DNA of 64,000 nucleotides, from the NCBI GenBank assembly GCA_948567375.1, contig OX419756.1:39756333-39820332 (forward strand), in the 5' to 3' direction. Under the pieces are notes generated by a model that saw nothing but the letters and a program-made list of their open reading frames with translations, was not told the DNA's origin and ran no database searches. How positions within the stretch are numbered: the first letter of the stretch is position 1; every line of letters starts with the position of its first letter. Both the position numbers and the translations under genes were made by a program. This DNA is from Lunularia cruciata (Eukaryota; Streptophyta; Marchantiopsida; Lunulariales; Lunulariaceae). Positions 44,956 through 57,100 of the stretch are shown here, one piece after another.

Positions 44956-47900
44956 CCTCCCTTCCACATTAGGCTTGTCAAATATGTATTTCAAAACCTT
45001 GTAATCCATGACAATGGTAGATTTCTCTCCAATCAAGTAGTGTCTAAATTTCTTGAGACCAAAGTCATTGAGAGAGAAGGGTCATTCTCTCTCAATGACT
45101 GAGTAGTTCTTTTCTGCTGAAACCATCTATTTACTACCATAAGATATTGGATGATCATGGTAATCTTGATCTAATTGACTAAGAGTTCATCTTATAGCTT
45201 CATTGGAAGCATTAATGTAGAGGATGAAAGGCTTTCTCCATTCAGGTTTAGCCAGAATTGGAGCTACAACAAGGGATTGCTTGAGCTCCTCAAAAGCTTT
45301 GAGAGCCTTCTTATCCTCCAAAATAACCATGTATTCTACACACTTCTTCATATAAATTGTCAATGCATAAGCTTTGTTAGAAAATGAAAAAATAAACCTC
45401 ATATAATACCCAACCATCCCCAAGAATTGGTGTAACTTTGTCAAGCTTGAAGGGAATGGAAGGTCTGAGATTTTCCTCACCTTCTTAGGATCAATTATTA
45501 TTCCATCCTTGTAGATGATGTGCCCTAAAAGAAGAGCTTCTTCACCACTAAAAATTCACTTCTTTGGGTTGAGTGATGCATTTGCTTCATCCAAGCATTG
45601 CAAGACCTTGATCAAGTGCTCAAAGTGCTCCTCCTTGCTCCCATAGACACAAAAGTCATCAATGAAGTCTCTCATAAATTTCCCAATGAAAAATTCAAAC
45701 ACCTTGTTCATGAACTGTTGAAATGTGACTAGAGTATTGCAAAGACCAAAAGGTATTACCTTGAAAGTATAAGTCCCCAAAGGTGTGGTGAATGTGGTGA
45801 GTTGTTGATACTTTGGTGCAATCTTGATTTGGTTGTACTCACTATAACCATCTCCAAAATTGTACTTCTTATAACCTGCAACCTCCTCCAAGATCTCATG
45901 AATGAATAGCAAAGGGTAATAGTCCTTAGTAATAACATTGAGCTTCTTGTAATCCACACATACCCAAAGCTTGCTATTCTTTTTCTTCATAATCACAATT
46001 GGAGACATCTTTTTTGAATTCTCCACCTCAAAGTTAAATCCAACCTCCTTGAGCTTATCAATCTCTTCCTTCACAAACAAAGTTATTGGTGGGCTAATGC
46101 AACATTGCTTTTGGAGGACTGGTCTTGTATGTGAATCCATCTCTATCTTGTGCTCCTCCAAAGTGACGTCCTTTAGGTCCTTGTAATTGAAAGTAAACAC
46201 ATAGATGAACTAATGGAAAATCTCCAAAAATCTCACCTTTCTCCTCTTTTGTAACATTTGGAACATACTTGAGGGTAGATAACCTCCTCTCTATCTTATC
46301 AAGTGTCAATGGTGATTTATTTGGGTCTTTCAAAACCTCTACTTTAAGTGTAAAATCCATAGCCTACAAGAGATACACATTTGAGTCAGATTCAGATTCA
46401 TCCTCCTTTGTGGAAATCTCTTCCTCCATGCTTGTGTCCACACTTGAAGCTCCTTCTTCTAAACCTGATTCCCAATAATCAAAAGATGGTCTATCTAAAT
46501 ATGAAGTGTTGGTGGTGTTAGTCATAAGAAATATAGCTCTATGGTTTGATGGCCCAATCCTTAAGTACCCTTTGTGTTGTTGATTAGTTGTGCATGTTGC
46601 TCTCAACCATATCTCCACAAGAAACAAATCATAGCTTGAATCCTTCAAGACTAGAAAAGTCATGAGATTTTGAACTCCCACCTTATCTATCATCCATATT
46701 GGTTGAACTTGTTGCTTGTTTGCCATGCTCACAAAAAATGTTGAGGTCTAGAGGGTATCACACCCAACTTCTTCATCAACCTCTCTAATATGGCATTCAT
46801 TATAGATCCTCCATCGACAAGTGCATCCTTGATGTTGTGACCATTCACTCATATCAATCTTAGGTGCATATTCATAAGCCTCCCATAGTATTGGTTTGGC
46901 ATCCACCACCCCCTTAGATATTGGAGATTTTTCTTTCTTCTTCCTCTTGCTCCTTGTAGAACTTAAATCACCTATAAGATCTTTTCTCAAAGTAGAATTC
47001 AAAGTAATCAATTGACCCAATATGATGTTAGCCTTGTGACTACCAACATCCTCCAACACATTAAATTCCATTGTTACTTTGAGATCAAGAAGTCCTCCAT
47101 CCCCAACTTCTTCCTTGGAGTCTTTGTATGTTGATGGTGTTGAGGTGCTAGTGCAAGTGCTCCTTGTAGTCATAAGAGTCTCCTTGCTAGGACTAAATCC
47201 TTGAGAAAAGTATACATCTTCTGCAAAATGAGCTCTCTTCTTCCCTTGTGCCAAAAGCTCCAAATTAAAACCTTTGGAGTTTGAGCACTCCCCCTTTTCA
47301 TACGTGCTTTCAACCACATTTATGGATGCTATCCTCTTACCTTTGTCTGGATAAGGAGTCACTTGGTTTTCACTACCTCCCTCTTTCCTTCTAAAGGCTT
47401 CCTCATAACCCCTTCCTCCATAGTAGGTGGAATTTGGGCAATTCCTTTGGATGTGATCTCTTCCTCCACAACCAAAACAATTTCTATCATTGAAATGGGT
47501 TGGTTAGCTTCTTCTATATGGATATCTTCCATAACTCCTAGGCCATCTTCTCACATTCTGAATTACTTTTCTCTTTTCCTATAGTTGCACTACATTGATC
47601 TTGAGATCCACAAGTTGTTATGTGATGGTTTGAAGTGGATCTTTTGGTAGAGGTGCAAGAACTGGAGCAACTACTACTTGTAGTGCAACCCTTGCCATCA
47701 AAGTATCAAAAGTTCTACCATACTTGTAGCCTTGAGAGGATACAAAACCTTCTTCACCACCAAATCACTCTCATCTCCTTCCAAACTCTCCTCCATACAA
47801 ATTGCAATCTTGATAGCTTCAACCTTGGAAGAAGGTTTCTCATATCTCACCTTACCCACTTGAACCTCCTACAAAATTCTTGGTGAGCATGGTTCTTAAG

Positions 47901-48299
47901 CCAATCATAGTAGTCTCTACATCATCTCCATCCTTCCTCAACACTATGCAAAATCTGGAGTTTAACTTCTCCACTCTTTCTACATAGACTCTCACTTTCT
48001 TTCCATCTCCTTGTTTGAGGAAAGCAACTTCACTCATCAATATCTATAACTTTCATTTAGAAGAAATTTCTCAATGAGTACTGAAGTCAAACTCTCCCAA
48101 GACTCTTCTTGCCTATCTTTTTTTTTTGGTATTTTGACTCATACCATGTAAGTGCAGCATCCTCAAAGAAATCTAGTAATAATAAGACCCACTCATTCTT
48201 CCTCCTCTCATTGTTTCCTATGAAAGATCTCTTGAAGTCTCTCACAAAGACCTCCACATCTTCTCCATCCTTGCCAAAGAAAACTGGAAGTTTCCCCAT
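44956..48299 (-). pseudogene. A4 gag-pol (decayed)
   Basis: On the minus strand gag starts MGKLPVFFGKDG at 48299 and has the capsid region (FFEDAALTWYESKY), a poorly preserved zinc-knuckle region (near 47450), the C-terminal segment near 47100, a protease remnant near 46830, an acidic linker (46364-46500), and RT from 46200 to 45556 with IPFGLCNTLVTFQQFM and DFIDDFCVYG. RNase H is partial and ends at 44956 with NVEGR. Frameshifts occur near 47880, 47360, 46360, 46094 and 45550. Integrase is absent. Confidence 0.85.
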
Positions 48300-48510
48300 C
48301 TTAGATCCTCACTATCTTTCTCTTTTCTCTCAATTTCTTTTGTTTTATCTCACTTTATAACTAATAAATTATATATATAACCAACACCATTTGAGAGTAA
48401 TCTACCCTAAGGAACAAAAAAGGTTCAGATAGTAACACCAAATCCTAGAATGCATATTAATCAAACCCTCATGGATAGTTTATTCGTAAGTTGAAAGATT
48501 ATCTCCATCA

Positions 48511-48641
48511 CTAATCTTGAAAACTAGTTGATAAAGGTAATAGTTCCTCTTTAGTTATGCTACAACTCTCTCCAAGATCTTTCACCAAAGTTTCCAAAAT
48601 TGTTGTTACTCCACTACACTCATGTCCTTTTGGAAGTCCTT
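48511..48641 (-). pseudogene. A4 ORF0 C-terminal part
   Basis: Encodes GLPKGHECSGV and the TLVKDLGES C-terminus on the minus strand. It is interrupted at 48641 by B1 and continues at 63056. Confidence 0.75.
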
Positions 48642-49378
48642 TGTAATACCAAGGGTTAGCAATATGATCTAGATATGAAATTTGATTTGGTAACATCTAG
48701 AATGATGTTATACATGATGGTCAAAATAGATCAAATAGAAGTATCACCAAAAGAGTACTTCTACTAATAGGGCAGAAACCGAAATAGACTTGAGAACCTT
48801 AGAACCAATAGCTAGACATATGATTTAAAGGTGAGAATTTGTTTGGTAACATCTGGAAGGATGTTACACATGATGGACTAAACAGATCAGAAAGAGGTAT
48901 CACCAAAAGGGGACTTTTACGAATAGAGTAGGAACCGAAATATGCCTAAAATCTTTGAAGGCAATTTCGGAGGCCTAAACGGATAAATTAGGCCTCAAAA
49001 ATGTGCGGATCCCCCCCAGCAAAAGAAAGTCTGGCCTTCCCTCCCACTTGCTTTGTCTCGTCGAGAGCTTTCCAATGGTACCTTACTCACGTGATTCTGA
49101 GATTCCTACAGGAAGATTCCCTAAAAGATTCCCTCCGGTCAAAGCTGGTTTGACCAACCAGATAGGACCTAGACCAGACAAGTCACCCATCCAAGTAAGT
49201 AATCCAAGGGTGGAGCTTGCTGACATGTCACCTATCTGTGTCCCTAATCCTATGGTGGAGATTCCTTGGAGGAGATCCTCTTTGTCTATATAATAAAGAG
49301 AAGGTGCTCCCTTGGGGCATCAAATGTTTGAGTGTGCAATCTGTGTTTTCTTTCTTCTCTTGTCCTCGGAGTATTACA
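48642..49378 (+). repeat. B1 5' LTR
   Basis: 737 bp, TGTAATACCAAGGG...GTATTACA. A TATATAATAAA box lies at 49287-49297, placing U3 to the left. Pairs with 62312-63055. Confidence 0.95.
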
Positions 49379-49379
49379 A

Positions 49380-49391
49380 TGGTATCAAAGC
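49380..49391 (+). other. B1 primer binding site (tRNA-iMet)
   Basis: TGGTATCAAAGC starts two bases after the LTR. The usual plant initiator-Met primer site is TGGTATCAGAGC, so 11 of 12 positions match. B2 (29238) has TGGTATTAGAG. Confidence 0.85.
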
Positions 49392-49518
49392 AAGTGTTCT
49401 AGTCCAAGAGAGTGGATCACCCCTCTTGGAATAGCACGAACTACTAAAACTAAGTAATTTGAGGTGGAGAACATAGAGTAATCGCTAGACTTAGGAAGGA
49501 CTTTAGAGAGCGGATGGG

Positions 49519-49740
49519 ATGGATGCGCCGGGGGGACAATTTCCTACACCTAGCTTTCCATTCTCAAATCCATTCCACATCAAGGTTATGTACATCCAGC
49601 ATGAGCAGATGAGAGTATCGCTAGTTTATCACTTTGGTGCGGAATTCATGGACAAAGTGATGAACTCACCAAACTTGGTGATTCTACCTGTGGTGATATA
49701 TGACAGAGAGTGGGATTTGACAATCTACATTCTTTTATGA
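49519..49740 (+). CDS. B1 leader ORF 1 (73 aa)
   Basis: ORF starting MDAPGGQFPTPSFPF soon after the primer site. Its core reads MRVSLVYHFGAEFMDK...LPVVIYDREWDL and ends YILL. The same layout occurs in the E leader ORF and in the A leader ORF (which ends YILYT). It stops four bases before the ATG of leader ORF 2. The frame is open although gag and pol downstream carry stops. I do not recognise the family. It may be a small structural or regulatory peptide, or the former N-terminal part of gag. Confidence 0.6.
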   Translation: MDAPGGQFPTPSFPFSNPFHIKVMYIQHEQMRVSLVYHFGAEFMDKVMNSPNLVILPVVIYDREWDLTIYILL

Positions 49741-49744
49741 TAAT

Positions 49745-49948
49745 ATGGATATGAATGTCCTAAATCCTCTCCCTTTCAACACTCAAGTAGAAATCCGTTA
49801 TGTAGTGAGGCCGAAAGTGATGTTTAGAGATTTTGTGGTTAGGAATTTTGGTGAGGAGTATTATCAACGAGTGATAGCTTCTGAGGTCCGAATGGTAGTT
49901 CCCATAGTTTGTGCGTCTTCCAGAGTGATTATATTGACTCTGTATTGA
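49745..49948 (+). CDS. B1 leader ORF 2 (67 aa)
   Basis: Second small ORF, MDMNVLNPLPFNTQ..., with core FVVRNFGEEYYQRVIAS and MVVPIV. It is a diverged repeat of ORF 1 (same FG-x-E spacing and the same P-[IV]-V near the C-terminus), and its NPLP start matches the E leader ORF. Gag begins 34 bp later at 49982. The tandem pair is also present in B2. Confidence 0.6.
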   Translation: MDMNVLNPLPFNTQVEIRYVVRPKVMFRDFVVRNFGEEYYQRVIASEVRMVVPIVCASSRVIILTLY

Positions 49949-49981
49949 AGTAGACGTTAGCAATTGGGTGTTGCAGGAACC

Positions 49982-51070
49982 ATGGATCCGCAGTTGCAAG
50001 AGCTGGTGCAAGGAATGCAATGGATGTTGAATGAATTTCAAGAGATTAAGATGACCATGGAGACATTACAAAGTCAAGCGCAAATCCTCAAGAACGATCA
50101 AGCCATGCAAGAAGAAGAGCCGTCTCAAAACCCAGTACCTGTGATTGAACTACTTGGAGAGGCACCCGTGCCTACAAACCCTATCAACGATGAAGCCACA
50201 TTGCTACTCTGGATGACAAAGACCTGCAACATCAAGCCTTACAAGGGGCAGCGTACGATGGGAGTAGTGGAAAATTGGATCTCGAGAATGAATCAATATT
50301 TTTGATTGTTCTCAACGGAGATCATAGAGCATGCTGCAAGCGTGTTTGCATGTGGGTACTTGACCAATAAAGCCCTCACATGGTATGATGCTTGGGAACG
50401 ATCCATCCTGGCAGAGAGAAGGGAGGTCACATGGACAGCAATGCAAGAAGGACTGTTGAAGAATTTCCAATCGGTGGATTTTGTGCAGATGGCTCAAACC
50501 CGACTATGGGGATTGAGATAGAAGAATAGCGTACAAGAGTATGTGGAGGCATTTCTGGATCTACAAGTCACAATTACCAACATGAGTCCAGTAGAGGCTC
50601 TCGACAATTTCAAACGAGGGTTGAAAGAGTGGATTCGCCAAGAAGTCATGGTGTAAAACCCTCGCACGGTATTTGAAGCTATTGCTTGTGCACAGAGAAT
50701 AGCAGGAGCATTAGGTAGAGGTGAAGGAGTAGTTCCACCTCAACATTATTGGGCAGAAATGCCACACATGGGAGGACCAGTACCGATGGAATTGGGCAAC
50801 CTTCGATTCCGGGATTGAGGAGCACGGCCGCTTCAAGGGGAGCGGGGACGGGTAGAAGAACAAAGAGATGGAGTCCCACGAGGAGAAGGGACTCGAGGAG
50901 AACAACGCTGTTGTTACAATTGTGGCCGTATTGGGCAAATATCTACCAATTGTTGCACTCATTTCCCTAGAGGCCCTCGGCCTTCATACAGGTGATCTTT
51001 GAACAACATGGAGAGGCACATTGAAGAGGAGGAGGTGGAAACCACTTCGGAAAACAAAGATCGCCAGTAA
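49982..51070 (+). pseudogene. B1 gag (stops)
   Basis: Starts MDPQLQELVQGMQWM. It has an N-terminal coiled-coil-like stretch, then the capsid domain (TWYDAWERSIL near 50380, VEAFLDLQVTI near 50540, FKRGLKEWIRQEV near 50610) and a C-terminal knuckle CYNCGRIGQISTNC near 50913 in which the His ligand is Gln. Stops lie at 50303-50305, 50519-50521, 50654-50656 and near 50816; each could arise from a Gln, Arg or Trp codon by one transition. Otherwise the reading frame holds well. Confidence 0.8.
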
Positions 51071-51129
51071 ATGTACCTTGCGGCCTTACTGGCTCAATAA
51101 GGAAGCAGAGAAGCAAGGGAAGGAAGAAG

Positions 51130-53470
51130 AATAATGTGCAAAGATCCCGAAAGGCAACCTCACAATTGATTGTTGTGAATGGAATCCTAGAAGGTAATCA
51201 AGTGAGAGTATTAATAGATCCGAGAGCAACAGAGAATTTATTGTCTTGCTCTGTTGCAATAAGATTGCGAATGGATCTAGAGAGAGATGGAAGTGAAGAA
51301 GTAGAGTTACCAAATGGGCAAACAAAGAGGATTGAATCATTACCTAGACGGGTAACCCTCTCTGTAGGAGAATATTAGGAAGCAATTGAGTGGCGAGTGA
51401 TATAGTTAGCCCGTTATAATGCAATTTTAGGCATACCATGAATTGAGCAGTACAACCTAATGGTGGATTGGAGGAAGAAAGTAGTGAGAACCCACCAATG
51501 GTCAATCATTGGGGTCAAAGAAAAATCACATAGGCAGAAATTGCCTCTATATGTTGTAAGGACGACAACTGTCTGTAAGACCGATAGATGTTTTATGGGT
51601 CTAATAAGAGAAGTCCAGAGTGCACAACTTGCTGGACAAATCCCTGAGAAATTGAAGGATGTGGTGGATGAGTTTCAAGATGTCTTTCCCAATGATCTAC
51701 CTTCAAGATTACCACCTAAAAGGCGAGTAGATCACAAAATAGAGACACTCCCGGGGAAGACACCTCCTTGTAAGGCCCCATATCGCCTATCACCTCATGA
51801 GTTGGAGGAGTGTAAGACTCAAATTAAGGAGATGCTATAAAAAGGGTTCATCCAACCTAGCATATCACCATATGGAGCCCCTGTCTTGTTTGTGAAGAAG
51901 AAGGATGGTACAGTGCGCATGTGCATTGACTATCGGGGTCTCAATCAGCAAACAATGAAGAACAAATACCCCTTACCTTGCATAGATGACCTGTTTGATC
52001 AACTCCATGGAGCGAGAGACTTCACTAAACTGGACTTGCAAAGCGGTTACAATCAAATCCAAATTGCAGAGGAGGATGTGTACAAAACTGCCTTTCAAAC
52101 CAAGTATGGCCACTTTGAGTATCTTGTGATGCCTTTTGGCCTCACCAATGCGCCTGACTCTTTCATGAGCCTAATGAATGACATATTTCATCCATACTTG
52201 GATAAGTCTGTTATTGTCTTCTTGGATGATATCTTAGTATATAGTAGCATGATGACAGAACACAAATAGCATCTACAAGAGGTCCTCCAGATTCTAAGGC
52301 AAAATCAGTTGCCAAAATCTCAAAGTGTGAGTTTGGCAAGTCTGAAGTAGACTACTTAGGGCATAGAGTAAGTGTAGAGAGCATTCAAGTATTGACAGAT
52401 AAAATAGAGGTCATTAAAAAATGGAGTGCCCCAAAAGATCAGACTCAACTTAAGAGCTTCTTGGGATTGACGGGATTCTATCGTAGATTTGTCAAGGACT
52501 TCTCCAAGGTTGCACAGCCTTTAATGGCACTACTTGGCAAGGGGAAGAAGTGGACATGGGGAACTGCACAAGAGTTGGCCTTTCAAGAATTGAAGGCCGC
52601 CTTGCTACATGCACCAATCTTGAAGTGGTATGACCCAAAATGTCCAATCAAGTTGGCTACAGATGCATCAGGCGTAGCAATAGGAGCAGTCCTACAACAA
52701 GAATGGCATGACGGATGGCATCCAATTGCATATTTCTCTTGAAAGTTGTTACCGGTAGAGTGCAACTACCACACCACAGAACGAGAAGAGTTGGCCATCA
52801 TTCTAGCAACCAAGCATTGGAAGCACTACCTGGGCGAGAAGGCATTTGTAGTAGAGATAGACCACAAACCTCTAGTCTACCTTGAGACGCAGAAGGATAT
52901 ATCTCGTTGCCAAATTTGGTGGGCAGAGTGGCAACAACGCTTCAACATGATAATCACCTACGTGGAAGGTAAGAGGCAACTTGCAGATGCATTCACCCGC
53001 ATGCCAATGCCCAACAACTTGGTGGCAGAGGTTAAGATTAACCCTAAATTCTGGCAAGAGATTCTAGTTGCTACAAAAACTGTCCACAGATTGTAGAAGC
53101 GCAATCATCCAAAGGTGTCACCAGCACCCAAGGACTCACCTTTTGGGAGGGCAGATTGTGGATCCCAAATGTCCCAGAATTACGCACCACCATTCTAGCG
53201 GAATGTCATGATTCGGCCATTGCAGCTCATGTCGGAGTGGACAAGACCTTGGATGCAATCAAGCGCCATTACTATTGGCCCAAGATGAGCAACGATGTGA
53301 TGGACTATGTGTGTAGCTACCTACTTTGTCAACAAAACAAAGCTTCTAATCAAACTCCTGCATGGCTCCTTCAACCTCTCCCCACTCCTACCCAACATTG
53401 GGAACAAGTAAGTATGGATCTCGTCTGTGAATTACCCAAGACCACCTTAGGGTTTGACTCCATTGTGGTC
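51130..53470 (+). pseudogene. B1 pol, 5' part: protease, RT, RNase H, integrase start
   Basis: Protease LIDPRATEN near 51208 (the Gly of D-x-G is Arg). [21 protein letters not shown] near 51886, [13 protein letters not shown] near 52018, MPFGLTNAP near 52128 and [12 protein letters not shown] near 52212. A stop lies at 52267 and a short deletion (YAK residues) near 52312. RNase H: LATDASGVAIGAVLQQ near 52651, a stop at 52739, and EIDHKPLVYL near 52855. Integrase zinc module: HDSAIAAHVGVDKT near 53208 and CSYLLCQQNK near 53311. The core starts at SMDLVCELP near 53412 and is cut at 53470 by A5. Confidence 0.88.
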
Positions 53471-54149
53471 TGTGAGCCGGCCTGTCTCTCACTCAGGATG
53501 AACCTCTGATGGCTATTATGGTAGCGCACCATGGACTAAGAAGGCAAGGAACCCCAACTCCATCATACTCCTCCAAGGCTAACACTCCAAGACTCAAGAC
53601 ATTGCTCACTAGAGAACTCAATGAGAGAGAGATAGTTGCAAATGAAAGGATGATGAGTACCTCCTCACACCTTGTTTATATACTTGTGAAATAGTTACGT
53701 ACCAAAGTTACTAATTACCGTAGTAACTCAAGTTACTAGACTAAAAGTCAAGTAAAGTCAAAAAGTAGAAAGGAATATCCATTCACATGGGCATATTCCC
53801 CTTATCTTGACCCAACCACTAAAGCAAGGATTCCTTCACATGGGCTATCCTTGGACTAAAGAAGAATCCAAAACAAAAAGGCTTGCGGGCCCAAGAGTTC
53901 TCAACTCTTTCCCCAAAGCCAAACACCTAGGAATAATACCAAGTCAACACACTAAAATCCAAAATAGTGGTGCTCATCTTTTCTACTTCCTCTAAAGTAA
54001 GGTCCCATCTATCTTAGCTATGACTAACTTTAGCTAACCATGACTAATATAGAACCATCCTTTATCTCTATATAAATAATATCTCTTAACTACTTGTAAT
54101 ACCAAGCTAAATATCACAATACCACACACATGCACAAATGGGTGTTACA
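53471..54149 (-). repeat. A5 3' LTR
   Basis: 679 bp, plus-strand TGTGAGCC...TGTTACA. The polypurine-tract complement TTTACCCCCGGACT at 54150-54163 borders its internal side. Confidence 0.96.
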
Positions 54150-54197
54150 TTTACCCCCGGACTAAGTTTTCACTTTGTCCTCAAAGTGAAGGTCTCT

Positions 54198-57100
54198 CTA
54201 CCTTCTATGGTACATCTTCAACTTATCATGGTTAATCCTATCAAAGTGTCTTCCTCCCAACTCCTTGAGATCATAAGTGTAATTTCCCCACACCTTCTCT
54301 ACTATGAAAGGTCCAAAGTACTTAGGCAAAAACTTCTTTTGTACTCTCTTGAATCGAATGGAATCAAACAACATTACCCAATCACCTTCTTTGAAAGGCT
54401 CCACCTTCTTCTTGCCTTGCCTCTTGTCATAGCTCTCCTTTTGTTTCCTTTGGGCTTGCTCCACTCGAACCATAGCAACTGCTCTTGCCTCTTCCAACTC
54501 CATGAGTTGATCCTTCCTTGACTTCTCTGCATCACTTCCTTGTGCTTTCTTCAATCTCCTATGAATGCTTTGGAAGGTAGGAAGATCAAAGTGAATAGGT
54601 AAGGTAGACTCAATACCATACACCAATTGGAATGGAGAATATCCAGTGGAAGTCTTCATGGTTGTCCTATACTCCCACAAAACTGCATGAATCCTCTTGT
54701 CCCAATGATGTTTAGCCCCCTCCATTTCTGCATCTTTGGCCAACATCATGCACAAGGTCTGATTGGTTCTCTCTGCCAAGCCATTGGAATTTGGCTTATA
54801 GGATGTAGTTACTCTATGTGTGATAGAGAAATGTCGTAGCATGGCTGTAGTAATGCTTCCTGTAAACTCTCCTCCTCTATCAGAAACCAACTCCAAAGGG
54901 CATCCAAACCTAGTGATAATGCGTTCATAAAGAAATCTACCCACTTCATCTTCATTCTTGTCCCTCAATGGTCTAGCCTCAACCCACTTGGTAAGGTAAT
55001 CAGTAACTACCACAATGTACCGATTGTTCCTTGGGGTTCTATTGAGAGGTCCTACAAAATCAATTCCCCACTTCTCAAAGGGTCCTAGCAATGGAATTGA
55101 TCTAAGTGGTGGAGTGGATGTAGACTTTCTAGCAAAAGCTTGACAAACATGACAAGTTTTGCAATAATCAAGACAATCCTTGAAAATCCCTCTCCAATGG
55201 TAACATGCATCTAGAATCTTGAAAGCAGTCACCTTTCCTGCAAAGTGTCCTCCACATACTAAACCTTCATGAAACTCCTTTATGAGTAGGATAGACTCTT
55301 CCTTACCCACTGCTCTTCGAAGTAGACCATCTGCTCCTTGGTGAAAAAGAATATCATCCACCATTGTGTAAGGTCTAGATCTTGCTGCAAGGGCCTTCCT
55401 CTCCCTAGCATGCATCCCTTCTGGATAGTTACCTCTTGTCACAAAATCCACAATCTCCTTGTACTCCATTGGAACCTCTTGAGTGACTGAGATTGTCATG
55501 AGCTCCTCATCCGGGAAGGAATCATCTACTGGCTCATCTCCATCATGATCATAGGCTCTAGATAACAAATCAGCATTTGCATGTTTCTTTCCTGGCCTAT
55601 CCTCAATTGTGTAGTCATACTCAGACAAGAGAATCATCCACCTTGCTAGTCTCCCTTCAACATTAGGCTTGTTGAAGATGTACTTCAAAGCCTTGTGATC
55701 CGTGACAATTGTGGCATTCCCTCCAATCAAGTAGTGTCTAAACTTCTTGAGACCAAAGATCACTGCCAACCCTTCTCTCTCTGTGACAGAGTAGTTCTTC
55801 TCTGCTGAAACCATCTGCCTACTAGCATAAGCTATTGGATGATCATGCCCATCTTGGTCTAATTGACTAAGAGTGCATCCTATAGCTACATTAGAAGCAT
55901 CAGTGTAGAGGATGAAAGGCTTACTCCAATCAGGTTTAGCAAGAATTGGAGCTACAACAAGGGATTGCTTGAGCTCCTCAAAAGCTTTGAGAGCCTCCTT
56001 GTCTTCCAAAATCACCATGTAATCTACACCCTTCTTCATGTAGATGGTCAATGCATAAGCCTTGTTGGAAAATGAGAAGATGAACCTCCTATAGTACCCA
56101 ACCATTCCCAAGAATTGGCGTAACTTTGTCAAGCTTGAAGGGAATGGAAGGTCTGAGATTTTCCTCACCTTCTCAGGATCAACTGCTATTCCATCCTTGG
56201 AGATGATGTGCCCCAAAAGTAGACCTTCTTCACATCCAAAAATGCACTTCTCTGGGTTGAGTGATGCATTTGCCTCATCCAAGCGTTGCAAGACTTTGAT
56301 TAGGTGCTCAAAGTGCTCCTCCTTGCTCCCATAGACACAAAAGTCATCAATGAAATCTCTCACAAATTTCCCAATGAAAGGTTCAAATACCTTGTTCATG
56401 AACCGTTGGAATGTGGCTGGAGCATTGCAAAGCCCAAAAGGCATGACCTTGAAAGCGTAAGTTCCCCAAGGTGTGGTGAATGTGGTGAGTTGTTGATGCT
56501 CTGGTGCAATCTTGATTTGGTTATATCCACTATAACCATCTCCAAAACTGTACCTCTCATGACCTGCAACCTCCTCCAAGATCTCATCAATGAATGGCAA
56601 TGGGTAGTAGTCCTTCTTGGTAACAGCATTGAGCTTCTTGTAATCCACACATACCCGAAGCTTGCCATTCTTTTTCTTCACAATGACAATTGGAGACACC
56701 CATTCTGAATTCTCCACCTCAAAGATAAATCCAGCCTCCTTGAGCTTATCAATCTCCTCCTTCACAACCAAAGATATTGGTGGGCTAATGCGATGTTGCT
56801 TTTGGCGGATTGGTCTTGCATGTGACTCCACCTCTATCTTGTGCTCCTCCAAGGTGACTTCCTTCAAATCCTTGTAACTAAAAGCAAACACATGGATGAA
56901 CTTGCGGAAAACCTCCTCAAATCTCACCTTCTCCTCCTTGGTAACATTTGGGCCATACTTGAGGGTAGATAACCTTCTCTCTACCTCCTCAAGTGTCAAT
57001 GGTGATTTATCTGGGTCCTTCAAAACCTCTGGCTTAGGTGCAAAATCCATAGCACACAAAGGATACACATCTGAATCAGATTCAGATTCATCCTCCTCCG

